From Hyperoplus lanceolatus (Eukaryota; Chordata; Actinopteri; Uranoscopiformes; Ammodytidae): a DNA stretch of 64,000 nucleotides. Below, in pieces: positions 1-13,100 of this stretch; the stretch's first letter is position 1, and every line of letters begins with the position of its first letter. Location: assembly GCA_026929865.2 (NCBI GenBank), contig CM049414.1, positions 21,031,001-21,095,000 of the forward strand, in the 5' to 3' direction. Under the pieces are notes generated by a model, which was not told where the DNA came from, made no database searches, and saw nothing but the letters and a program-made list of their open reading frames with translations. The position numbers and the translations under genes were made by a program.

Positions 1-50
1 GTTTCTGACATTAATTCATGATTTATTTATTTTTTAAATCTGCTTTTCAG

Positions 51-201
51 GTGTGCAACAAGCCAGACCACCTTCTACACTGGCAAAATGTGTGAGGAGC
101 TAAAAATGGACCGAAGCATTCTGGGAGCTCTGATTGGTGGCGCAGCAGGGATGGTAGTTTTGACACTGGCCATCTTCAGCGTCATCAGGAGAGCTCAGTG
201 A
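51..201 (+). CDS. Terminal exon of a single-pass membrane protein (gene starts outside window)
   Basis: The exon follows a good acceptor (pyrimidine-rich tract ending cag at 50) and is open to TGA at 199-201, giving 50 codons. It begins with Cys and reads YTGKMCEE about 10 residues on, which looks like the end of an EGF-type loop (aromatic-x-G-x-x-C). Then come a hydrophobic membrane span (GALIGGAAGMVVLTLAIF) and a very short basic tail, IRRAQ. This suggests a type I membrane protein, possibly a mucin- or SEA/EGF-type surface protein, but I do not recognise the gene. A polyadenylation signal AATAAA lies at 356-361. The gene is convergent with gene A on the minus strand. Confidence 0.65.
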
Positions 202-900
202 ACACACATTTCAGAGGAACAACAAGCCCTCTGCATTCACCCAGTAGGTAATTCACAGCTAAAATAGCCCCAGCCCTGGAGAGAAGTATCCCTATTAGCA
301 ATAGACACACCATTATTTTGGCATCCTTGGCCTTTAGTACATCCCCACATTAGAAAATAAATAATTTTAAGATGTATGCGTTTATCTTGAAGCAGTAGAG
401 GAAGTAAATGAAAAACTACACTTCAGCCTGCCAGCATTAATGAACCTTTTTTGTTTTGCAAAAACACAAGTAGTTCTGTGTGTCTGAGTTTGTTTCATTT
501 GTACGATAGAAATAATCCTATAAAGTTATTAAAGGACTTCTATTATGGAAAATGTGTAGATTGGATTGACATGTCTCAAGGGTGCACAGTGAAATGAACA
601 ACAAAATACATTATATTCCTTGTATTTATTTCAGTACATATTTGTGAATACATACAGTATAATGGCTAGAAATATATAGTAAAAAGTTAACTGTTCATGT
701 CAGTTTATGCAGGCTTTAAACAAAATGATCAAACCAAGACAAACTTTAAAAAATAATAATAATTAGTTTAGCTCTATATACAATTTGGGCAAATAATTTG
801 GTGGTTTGTGTCAGTAGATATACAATGACAGCTCAGTTATCTTTCTCACTGACTTGACAATTCATTCATTGTAATTTATTATAACGCAAATGCGACAAAA
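202..900. other. 3' UTR and intergenic AT-rich DNA
   Basis: No coding pattern is visible. The first about 160 bases are probably the 3' UTR of the plus-strand gene, with AATAAA at 356-361. The rest is unremarkable AT-rich sequence. Confidence 0.4.
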
Positions 901-1045
901 CCTGTGCCCCGGTTGCTTAACAGGAGAAGGCTAAGTCATTGTCTCGGCGGACCCGGGTTCGACTTCGGCCCGGGCCATTTACTGCGTGTCTTCTCCGTCT
1001 CTCTCCCCATTTCAACTCTGGCTAAACTTTCCATTAAAAAGGGAA
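901..1045 (+). repeat. Decayed tRNA-derived SINE
   Basis: A B-box-like segment (acccgggttcgacttc, about 951-966) is followed by the tail ctctctccccatttcaactctg. The same tail follows the better preserved copy at 18608-18776, so both belong to one family. The A-box half is eroded here. Confidence 0.6.
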
Positions 1046-2001
1046 CAACACCAAAATAGATATAAATAATATCACAAACAATCTGTATCTAAGGCTTAAA
1101 TTTTTTTAAATGGTGTCAAAGTGTTTACATCAACCAGATCTACATATTAGTCCCTAGAGCAGGGTTTGATTTCATGTGAAGCTTTGTTAGCCATCACTGG
1201 CACTAATAATTGGCAATACTATCAAAATAAATAAATAATATCAACACATTACTGTTATATTGAGTAAGCCTTTGGTAACAATCGACCAGATTTTGGGACA
1301 CCCTTCTACACCTTTGTAACAGTCTATACGAACTATAGTCTAACAGAACGCAAACCCTAATGTGTGGTTCTCTGGAGTGAGTTGCTGCTTCCGTCGCCAC
1401 AATCTGAAATGTAAAAGACGACCAAGGGTTTAGAATATATAGAAGGCATGCACTTTTCACCATTGGGTATTTTCCGCGCACATGCAGAACTGATATGTCA
1501 ACTTTCATGTCACTTGGAAAAGCCTTTTAAGAGGCTGGTTGCTATGGTTACCGCAGTAGTCTTTGCCACTGGGCCTTGTTGTTTGACAGACACAGCAATG
1601 TTAAATGAACCAAATGGCTAAAAGCATTAGCTCCCTTTATTTTTTTATTTTCAATTTTTTACAGTGAAAAGTCCCCACTTTATTTTACATTTTTGCATAT
1701 ATAAATCTTATAATTAAGACAGAAAAAACAATGTTATATTAAGTAGGGCCTTAATAAATATAGGCTATTCAATCATTTAAAAAAGGGTTAGGGTTAATTT
1801 TTTCCATAATACAATCCTACATGGCATCACATCACAGTTGGAGCACTTCTAGTTCTAATGTTTGGATGGGTATGAAAATATCCCCACTGAATCACCAGTA
1901 AAAATGTTTTTCTCCAAATATCTTATTAAAGTCAAAACTAGAGGTGGAGCAAGATGTGGGGGGCTAGTATTGACATACTAATACTGGACTGACCTCAGTT
2001 T
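1046..2001. other. Intergenic DNA and 3' UTR of gene A
   Basis: I see no exon here. On the minus strand, downstream of gene A's stop, AATAAA occurs at 1684-1679 and near 1641-1636, so the last few hundred bases are probably gene A's 3' UTR. The rest is AT-rich with no recognisable element. Confidence 0.4.
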
Positions 2002-4155
2002 TCATTTGTCCTTTGTAAATGAGGTTGTAGTCAAATTCTTTGTGCTCTCACTTCTTCCTGATTTTGCCTGAAAGGAGAAACAAATAGATTTTATATTGAA
2101 AGATGAAAATCATTTCATGGTCCTCTGGATTAGATAGAAACTTACCATGATGATCTTTATCATTTCTTCTCTGACCTGTTACAAAAAAATAAATAAAAAT
2201 AGATTGCTTTAGAAGTTGAGCAGATGGTAAAAGGTTAACAACATTATTAGTAGCAACATTTCTGGGCCAAATATATACAGTATCTCACAAAAGTGAGTAC
2301 ACCCCTAACATTTCTTCAAATATTTCATTATATCTTTTCATGCGACAAAACTGAATAAATGACACTTTGATACAATATAAAGTAGTCAGTGTACAGCTTG
2401 TATAACAGTGTAAATTTACTGTCCCCTCAAAATAATTCGACACACAGCCATTAATGTTTAAACTGTTGGCAACAAAAGTGAGTACACCCCTAAGAAAAAA
2501 TTTCCAAATTGGGCCCAAAGTGTCAATATTTTGTTTTGCCATCATTATTTTTTAGCACTACCTTAACCCTCTTGGGCATGTAGTTCACTAGAGCTTCACA
2601 GGTTGCAACTGGAACCCTCTTCTACCCATTCATGACGACATCAAGGAGCTGGTGGATATTAGAGTCCTTGCGCTCCTCCATCTCCCGTTTGAGGATGCCC
2701 AAAAGATGCTCAATAGGGTTTAAGACTGGAGACATGCTTGGCCAGTCCATAACCTTTACCCTCAGCTTCTTTAGCAAGCCAGTGGTCGTTCGGAGGTGTG
2801 TTTGGGGTCATTATCATGTTGCAGTACTGCCCTGCGGCCCAGTTTATGAAGGGAGGGGATCATGCTCTGCTTCAGTATGTCACAGTACATGTTAGAATTC
2901 AATGAACGGTAGATCCACAGTGCTGGCAGCACTCATGCAGCCCCAGACCATGACACTCCAACCACCATGCTTGACTCTAGGCAAGACACGCTTGTCTTTG
3001 TACTCCTCACCTGGTAGCCGCTCCACACTCTTAACACCATCTGAACCAAATAAATGTATATTGGTCTCATCAGACCACAGGACATGGTTGCAGTAATCCA
3101 TGTCCGTAGTCTTTTGTGGGGTTTCTTGTGCATCATCTTTAGAATAGGCTTCCTTCTGGGACGACAGCCATGCAGACCAGTATGATGCAGAGTGCGGCGT
3201 ATGGTCTGAGCACTGACAGGTTGACCCCCCACCCCTTCAAGCCCTTCAGCAATGCTGGCAGCACTCATACGTCTATTTTCCAAAGCCAACCTCTGTGTAC
3301 GACGCTGACCACGTGCACTCAACCTTCATAAACTGGGCCGCAGGGTGGTATTGCAACATGATAACGACCCCAAACACACCTCCAAGACGACCAGTGGCTT
3401 GCTAAAAAAGCTGAGGGTAAAGGTTATGGCCTGGCCAAGCATGTCTCCAGACCTAAACCCTATTGAGCATCTTTGGGGCATCCTCAAACAGAAGTTGGAG
3501 GAGCGCAAGGTCTTTAATATCCACCAGCTCTGTGATGCTGTCATAAATGGGTGGAAGAGGGTTCCAGTTCCAACCTGTGAAGCTCTAGTGAACTACATGC
3601 CCAAGAGGGTTAAGGCAGTGATAGAAAATAATGGTGGCCACACAAAATATTTACACTTTGGGCCCGATTCGTAAATTTTTTCTAAGGGGTGTACTCACTT
3701 TTGTTGCCAGCAGTTTAGACATTAATGGCTGTGTGTCGAGTTATTTTGAGGGGACAGTAAATTTACACTGTTATACAAGCTGTACACTGACTAATTTACA
3801 TTGTATCAAAGTGTCATTTCTTCAGTGTTGTCCCATGGAAAGATATAAAGAAAAATGTGAAGAAATGTGAGGGGTGTACTCACTTTTGTGAGATACTGTA
3901 TATATACTATATATTTTTTTTTTTGCAAGATCCCCAGAAATCAAACCCATACCGCCCATGGAACAGGTCAAACTCAACATTTGAGCCGTTCTAAATATTT
4001 CCTCGCTTATGAAAACCGGACTTTCGAGAGATTTTAAATGAAACAATGGATATACAGAGTTGACACTGTTGGAGCATGATGGACGAGTACCCATGATAAA
4101 ATGACACACTTACCTTCTGCTCTCCAATACACCCTGTTATCAAAAGGAAAAGGCC
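2002..4155 (-). CDS. Gene A exons 13-15: end of TM7 and C-terminal tail
   Basis: Exon 4155-4114 (14 codons, GLFLLITGCIGEQK) completes TM7 and helix 8. Exon 2175-2146 gives VREEMIKIIM. Exon 2067-2002 gives a Ser/Thr/Lys-rich tail ending FTKDK and TGA at 2004-2002. All three are phase 0. This G-L-F-x-L then V-R-E pattern is standard for adhesion GPCRs. Confidence 0.8.
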
Positions 4156-7100
4156 CTGCAAGAAAAGAAGTAACAGTTGATTGTATACAGATATTTTAGT
4201 TATAAACAAATACTGTATACCATAGTTAGTGTATATGTGTCTGAGCATTTAACTTCTGAATCACATACAGTACATAATTCACCTGCCATAACTGTGTCCC
4301 ATTTTTTTTTTTACCAATGCAAAAAGTATTCTGGAGTTCATCCAAGGAAATAAAAAGTACAATAAGGGTGATTTAGAGAATAGAGGTTCTGGATTAGTGT
4401 GTAAATATGTGCCTTCCACAGAATAGTGGCCCAATTTTACATTTTAAGAAAAATATATTTAACCATGATGTGATATTTTCCTTACTTTAGGTGTTACTCG
4501 CCTAACCAGACCTTTGTGCCTGGGTATGGTTGGATCAGATATTACAAATTCTGTATGATAACGGTTGGCTATCAGAAGTTCATGCAGTCAGATTTAGTCA
4601 CTGTGTATCCTTTGGTGTATAAAGCAATGTATACTTAACTGGATTGCTCAAATCCAATACGCTGATATTGACTGTAATGAGCTGTTCAGGTACATACAGT
4701 TTCTTTTTCACCATTATAAAATTCAGTGTTTTCACTTTCAAATTACCTGAAATGAGTTAAGGATGGTGAAACTGTACTCAGCAACAGTATACATGGTAGT
4801 GCCATGTTCCAATATGAATAGAGCGAAGCCAAAAATCCATGTTACTCCAAAAACGGGTGTAAGAAAAACCACCACTTTAATGATGCTTTTGGCTGTCTCC
4901 TTGTCATCGGCCTTACTCTGATCAGGGACAGAGGACTTCACCAGGGTGAGAATGACGACCATCATGGCAAAGAGATTTGTCAAAATAACCGTTCCCACGG
5001 GGAGGATGAAAGCATGCATGGAACCCACCAAGACTCTAACATAAAGTAGCCAGCAGGTGTTGACATCATAGTAATCCGTCTCTGTGTATTCGCAGTAGAT
5101 ATAGCTGCATCCCACTATCAGGAGTGGGCAAACATAGCCTAGGATGCTGGAGAGGAACATGAAGACCTTTTTCCTCAGTGGGCTGAAGACAAAGATGAGC
5201 TGGTGCATGAGCATGATACTCAGGCACATCATCCAGCTGAACGCGGCTAAGAAAAAGAGGTGTTTGCAAATGGTAAAAACTAGGCACCAGGTATCAGAGA
5301 GATCTTTAGGAGAGGTGGAAGCCAAGAAACTGCAGTCCGCGAGCAAGATGAACACGGAAATGTTCACCAGGGCCGTGTGACGGAAAAGTGAAAGGTTGGA
5401 CTTGACCACAGCCGACCACACTAGATACTCAACGATGAGAAGGATCAGCAAGGAGAAGATGGACACACCCAGACCCACATTGGTTATCATATCAAGCGCT
5501 GGATCAGATACACCACTCTTAGACATGAGGACAGAGAAAGAAGTCAGGTGGTTGCACTCGCAGACTGTGCCGTTACCATGCCCAATTTTGACAACGCATC
5601 CTTCTTTCGACCAGTCCCTCGTCGTGGTGTTCCAGAAGACGCAGAGAGGTGTAGCAGAGTCCTGCTGCTCAATGGGGAAAGCCATTTCAATTTCTACAGA
5701 CGAAGCATTGTTGTCTAGAGTGGCCGATATCAAGAGGTCCGTTCGCTCAGTGTTGAGGAATTTGTTTTTTAATTTATGCATCAGATTCTTCACAGCGACA
5801 GTTTTCATTGTTCCGTTGGTCTTGTTTAGATTCACGCCAATGCCAAATACGGTCACATTACATTCCCTACTTGAGCAGAATTTGAGCTCCAAGTTTGGAG
5901 ACTGGAATCCAGTGCTGGTGTTGATCTTGATATTCTTCACCAGACCCTCCACAGACTGAAGGTAATTTGCTGACATATTTTGAATAGAAGTATCGTCACC
6001 ATTGCTATCCCATGTCTGGTTCAACATATTGCTTGCTGCACCAACAAAAGTCTGAAACAGAAGAATGAAAAAAACAAGGCAATTGTTGATGCTGATCCGG
6101 TCATAATTTTACAAATCAGTATCGGCCAAAATGAAGCAAATCTAAAACATCTGGAACAACCCACGTAGCTTTGGATATTGTGTTAAGAATATTTGTTTCT
6201 ATCTGACTTTTTCAAGGTGAAGCCTTAACCTTAAAACTCAAAACTCCACATGTATTCCATAAAAAGGTAATATTAATTAGATAGGGCTTACATCCAAGAC
6301 TCCCTCTGTCAACTCAATTGTTTCTGATGCACTCGCCATCAAAGAAAGGATGTTAATGGAAGCGTTAATGTCAGCCGCATTGTTCTGATATGGAGAAGAA
6401 TATGTTGTAGAGCTGCTTAGAAGTCTTCCAAATATGTTCTTGGCCACCTCTTGGGTAGCCCCTAGTCCCTTCTGGAAGTTCTAGAAAGAAAACAAAAAGA
6501 AAAAGTATCTCCAGCAAACAGAAAACAGAAAAGAAGATATTCACTGATTTTGAAAAAAAAAAGTGATTTTGATATCAATCGTTCTCCAGAATCTTAGAAA
6601 AGGTTAAACAATTGTTTAAATAAAGAAATCAGTAGTAAGGCAGCACTCACATCTGCAGCATTTAAAATCTCATTGAGCTCTTTGTTGACGCAGAAAAATA
6701 AAACTTTCTGCCAGGTAGTGCCATCACAAGTGCGTGACTTATAGCCAGTCGTGCCGTTTGCACATGTTCTGAAAATCACTGTATCTCCAGATGGGGTGTT
6801 TGGCCAGTTATCTTCATTCCTACTATCATTTTTGCAAAAACCTTCACCATCTCAGAGAAAAACAAAGGGAAATCATTAGCTGATGCAAGAGACAATGCAA
6901 ATCGATGTAATTATGAACAAAGAAACACATCATTCTCAAAACTTGAGTCTACCAGACTACAGCTGCTTTGATAATAAGGCAAGTTAATCTTCGAAGTCAA
7001 AAGAATTCAGATATAAAATAAAAATCAGTTACCATAAATTACTGGGATTTTCACTGAGGCCGTTTTTTTTTGCCCCATCATGTTTTTAAAGGTGACGTTA

Positions 7101-10100
7101 ACAGATTGTGGATTGGAATTTTTCTTGCAAGGGACATTCACATTGAACTTGTACAGCAGGTTGTCAGCTGTAAAGAAAGATGATGCTGTTAGCTTGAAGG
7201 TTAGGTTTGTTGAATTTGCATGAATCTTGCGGAAAATATTGTGAATTTCAATTTGCATTAATGTTATCAATAAAAGCTATAGTGCGTAACTTCTGTTGCC
7301 CCCATGAGGAATTATGAGGTATCTTAACTACACTGTTGACACATGAGGTAAGCCTTTGGTGATCGCGCATTGATTTAATACCTTCTCCTGTAGACGTCCA
7401 GGCTTTTTCTTAGCAGTATAATCAATAACTGAAACATGTTCTTGGACGCTTCTTGAGACTTTTTTGAGCTCCTACGCCAGAGTAAATGCTGACAGAAATT
7501 CAGAGAGAGTTTTCGGGGGCTGATAAGTTCAATCAAATGTGTGTCAACTTGTTTGGCGATGGCTTGAATGTAACCGACAATCATTTATATGAAAAAAGTT
7601 ACGCAATATTGCTTTAAACTAGTGCTCCATGCTGTAGCTTACAAAAAAAGAAAAGAGTATAGATATATCAAAGAAATACTGATTGGTCTTACATGTTTCT
7701 TTTGGTAAATGATGACTGTTATAGGTCCCACTCACGGTATAGTTCTCTGTACTCTTTAAAATGGTAGCAGTGACCTTGATGCTGACTTCTGTAGTGCTAG
7801 GCTTTTTTGAACAGTCGGCAGTGAGAGGGGCAATCGTCAGGCTGATATCATCAGGTAGGAGCGCCACCTTCAGTTCTCTTTTGGCTGTGTGCCTGATTAA
7901 GCCCTTGGTGAATCCACACACGTATGTGCCTGCAGGGAACATGTGAGCAAATTCACACTACGGCTTGAATGGGCTTGATATGACTTTTTCTTTCAAAAAT
8001 GACTCAGATCAAGTTTCATCAAACAGATTTGACTCAAAAACACACTCAAGTAATGTGGTATACAACTGACTGGTATTGGTTGAGGAAGCAAACCATGCAT
8101 TTCAATTCCTAATGTTGGGCGCAGATGTATTATCAGCAAAAGGGTCTTAAAAATATCAAAATAAAAATAGGCATTCTGTGGGGTGAATTATCCCCTGTGG
8201 TTGATATATTTATGATATATATTATTAAATTTGACATTGTTTTTGAATACTGATATATCAATGTGTAAGCAGCATTGTACTGTAGCTGGACGAAGTGGAG
8301 CGTGTTTTAACTACTTCATTTAAAGTTAAATAAATCTGAGGGTGTGACCAATGGGGTAGGAAACAAGAAGAAAAAACATAGGCAAAGTTTTGTGGCACAA
8401 ATCTGTGTACATTTTCAAATGTTTAAAGATCTTCTATTATACTACTTTTCTGGTCTTAATTTCTTGTTAAAAACTGCCATAGAGCAACCTGACACGAATC
8501 ACATCACAAAAAACCATGTAGATTTTCGGGAAACTCTTCCTCTCATCTGAGCGAGCACAGCAGTCTGCTCCACACTAGGCTTTGTGCTTCTCTGTCAAAA
8601 AGTATCATAGGTCCTCTTTAAATGTTTAAATTCTTTTAGATTCTAAACTTTTGATCGTGAAACTGTTTTTTAAATGGAATCATCTGAGAAGTTCAGGCGG
8701 GACATTTCTCTTTTGTGTCACTTTTTTCAATTCACATAGTAAAGTAAACTTTGATTTAGTGCCGTAATTCTGGTCATTGCCATCCAATTGTGCTGATGGC
8801 AAACGACGGCAGGCTTGTCAATACACAGCCGACAGTGCCATGCACATTCTGTACATTACATTACTGTGATTCAAATTGCAGCACAAAGTGAATAACATGC
8901 GACATCGCAGGGTAACAGAGAGAGTACTCAATTCACAGATGAGACTTAGCAACGGCTCAAAAGGTCCACAATGACAATGTCTTTAATTTGGATTGATAAA
9001 TATTCCTAACCCTTTTTAGAATATTACTTTAAGGCAACTTACTTCCCGAAATACATATTCAGAAGGATTTGCGTTTACAGGGGCTTTAATATAAGAATGA
9101 ACGTGTTGAATGTGCACTTGCCTGACCAGATGCCTGTCACCCCCTTGAGTTTAACTGCAACACAAGAGCTTTTTTCCGGGCTGGAGCAGGGAGGGTCCAG
9201 TGTCACCACACTACCTTCTTTGAGCTCAAAGCTCTCATTCTTCAATGAGTAAAAGGTCCAGGCGGCGCTGTCCGTTGCTTCATCAAACAGGCATTTCAAT
9301 TCCGGATCGGACTTGTAGCACACTGTAGTATTTGGAGACTCTATTGTGACCAAACCTGTGTGAAGATGGCAATATAAACACATGTCAAGTCCCTATAGTC
9401 ATCGGCCTATCCAAAGCTTTGCTCAGCGGAGCGACACTTAAACTCCTTCTTGTTCCATCGCCATGATGCATGCTCAAGCAACTCAGTGGACAATTGCTAA
9501 TGATTTTGGTGTCTGCTGAATAGTGAAAAATGTACCCTCCAAAACTGGAAAATGAATTGATTATCAAAAATATTGCTGTGGATATACAGTACATGGTTGG
9601 GGACAAATAGTCATTATCTATCTTTTAACTTTTAACTATATATGCTATAGCACCATCAGTCCGATGAAATCTTTCTATTTAGTCAAATTCACATATAATA
9701 CCTCTCTTGATTTGCCATGCAGATTTTTAGGAAGTTATCTCAGCACATTTATGCTTTTAAATGGAAAAAAATAATGATTTTTTTTTATATAATAACCACC
9801 ATCTTAGCAAAATGTAGAACTCCAAAATCATCAGTCTATTGTTTGTTTGGAGTGGTTTTTACACACATTAGTCAGCATAAGATTTCAGGTCATTCAAATT
9901 AACTTGCGATTAACTTTTGTTGTACTAGAATATGCTGTGCTGACCCGAACCACACCGCTCAGTGGAAACGAGGCATTAGAACATTAATGTTATCTAAATG
10001 AATAACAATAAACAACAGCACTTTTTTACTGACCCGAAGTGTCGAGCTGAACCGTAGCGTCTGTAATGGTTTTTTTCAGCTCCGTCACTGCCTCCTGAAG

Positions 10101-13100
10101 TTTAGAGGTGGTAAATTTGACGCTGAATTCTGCCTGAAATAGAGCTTGGACGGTGCTTAGGATTTGGAGAGGATTGATGAGAGATGATTAGTCAGTGAGA
10201 CAGAATGTGAGAACATGAGATTTGCAACTGAAATGCTTACAACCAAGTTGTGACAGCGGCCATGCTGTGGCTTCCTGATTACAGTTTAAATGCATGTTTC
10301 AATGCTCTGTTTTCATTTATTTAACATTCAATGCAGGTGAATAAGTTAAAATGTTTTACTTATGGATTACTAGTTGATTGCTTACATTAAAACGTAATTT
10401 TTTATATGATTTTTTTTTTAGGAATGTTTGAATAAATATGCAAATTTGACAATATAAAACGTATTATTTGTAAAGTTGCATCTGTTTAGAAAAAAAACTC
10501 TCGATTTTGGACAAGTAAAAATCTGCATTGCGTTTTTTTTACAACATAATTAGTGTCCAAATCTTTTACAGAAATTATTTTGGATACAGCCCAAAAAACA
10601 TTATGTACAGGTCTTGAAAATTGATTTTCAGCATGTTTTCATGAGGAAAATGTTTCGTAAATTAGACGATTCATTTTAGAAATGCAAATCTACACATAAT
10701 TAGATATTTTGCCAAATTTGTAATACAGAAAATAATAGTTTTAATGGAAGTAATCAACTGGCAAAGTTTCATGATTGAATTTTACAAGATAAAAATTCGA
10801 CCCTATTCACCTTTCATGTCTCGCCTTAACAGGCTTTAGGTAAGTCACATTTTTGTTATTGTTGGCCAACAATGATGAAGTAGAAGGTTATTAAACCAAA
10901 GAAAGGTCTTTGCCTCCATGATTTTCTAATGGCCCCCCATCAAATGTTTAAGGTAACAACTAGTTATAGGTGCTGTCACATCTTTCAGTTTAGCCAAAAA
11001 GGAAATTACGTAAATGTCTTTGCAAAGTACAATACCTCAAATCGGTTACATTCAGAGACTGAAAGCCATTCAGAATTCCAAAGGCATCTTGGAGCTTTGA
11101 AAAGAAAGTGCATTTGTTCTTTTAAAGTCATGTATTACAGTGGCAACACCTTTATGAATATGTTTGATAAAATATGTAATTAAAGATGTTTAAATGTGTG
11201 ATGGAAGAGAGTTATACCTGTTGTTTTGTCCCGGTGTTAGGTGTAACTGATCCATAGATGCGAACTGTGTTGATTGATAACATTAGCGTTAGTTCAATTT
11301 CTGTTAATATACACACTTGTCAAGGACAGGTATAAAACCCAGGGTAACTTTATAATAATAAGGTACAACATTTTAGTAACTACTACATAGTTATGCATTA
11401 CTTACTATTTTTTTTTAGTAACTACTACTTAGTTATGCATTACCTACTACATAGTTAATCAGTAACTACACCAAGATAGTAACTACTATATAGTTATTCA
11501 GAACCTGCTACATAGTATTTGAAAAAATATCTGACTGGGATTCAATCACTATCGATTAGTTACTGATACACAGACTTGGAGTTAATGTTTTTGTGAAATA
11601 TTAGGTTAGGTAGTTAAAAAAAAATCTTTAAAAAACCTATGTAGTAGGTAATGCATAACTATATAGTTACTGTTGTGTACCTCATTGTAAAGTGTTACCA
11701 AACCCAGAACAACAACCCAGTGGTATGCAGGAACACACCTCTGATTTGCAAAATAATAATGGATGAAAAAACAGGACAAATAAGAAGTGTGTCATGCGTC
11801 TGGACTGTTACCTTCAATCTTTTTAATGCAGAGTTGCGTGAAGTTTGACACATTTTCTTTGCACTCAGTATCATTGCAACATGAATGATTGTAGCACACA
11901 TCGTTGCTCCAAGTGTACCCTTTAGAGCAGCTGCAGTTGGTTGCAGCTCCGACAACCCAGCACTCTAGAAAAAGAAGCCAACTTGTCAAATCCCTAAAGG
12001 CCCAGAAAGCTTGATTTCAAATCTTAAAAAAAGAAGATGACAAAAGTACTTCTCTGTGTTACATTTAATATAATGTTACCTGGGTGAATGTAGCATGTTT
12101 AGAGTGTGCCAAAAAGGCTGTATGGTTCGATCTTGATGGAATTTGAATGTGTGCCCAACAGCTACTACAAGCCTTTACACAATCCCTGATAACTGCAGGA
12201 GGAGCTGTGTTTCATGCGCCCTACCTCCATCCACCCCTCCCCCCGCGACCCCACGCATTTCATTCTAGAAGAACAATTTAAAGAACAACCAAAGAAAGAC
12301 AAATGTGCTCTACGATACCTGCCGTTATGTTGATGTCTGTGACGTCAATTGTGTGATTAGTTGCGTTCACAGTCATTTTCTTCATAATGGACAGCACTGT
12401 CTTGCTTTCCAGCGTGACATTACTGTCCAACATCATCTCTGAGGAGAAGAGGTTTCCTGTAACAACATGAGATATTGCCTTGAGTCAGAGTGGTTAGTCT
12501 ATGTGTGTGTATGAATGCTTATCCATGATTTCATGGCAAGAATATGAAACAAACCCATAGAAGTCAGGATGGAAGAGTGAGCAAAAAGGTGAAAAAAATA
12601 AATATATATCTGCCCTGATGAAGTTACAACACAATAATCACAAAATTGTATTTGTTTATGTTCTATTTGACATAACTAAAACATAGCTAATCTGCAAACA
12701 TATGCAATAGTACATAGACCGCAGAGTGATCATTTTTGTTCTCATCCTATAAGATAAATTGTTAACATTCTGTGGTTACACATATGTGAGCCAAAGACAC
12801 ATTTCCACCCTCGTGGACAAAAAAGATCTACAAGTTTTCTATTATATTCTTTTGTATTCTATTCGATCTATCTTTCAGTGCATAGTAGGTCTTTCAGTGT
12901 AAAGGCCCGGTTACATCAGAAAAGGGTGCAGCAAAATTAAACGGAATGTCTTTGCATAACCTAAATAGCAACCTAAATGCTAACCTGCCTGCCAGCTGAA
13001 GTAAATCTCAATGCACTATTTTCTCTATACTGCACTGTTTTCTCTCACTCACATTTCACTTTCGCTAATGTACGCTATGTTCTAAAATAAAAAATGTGTT

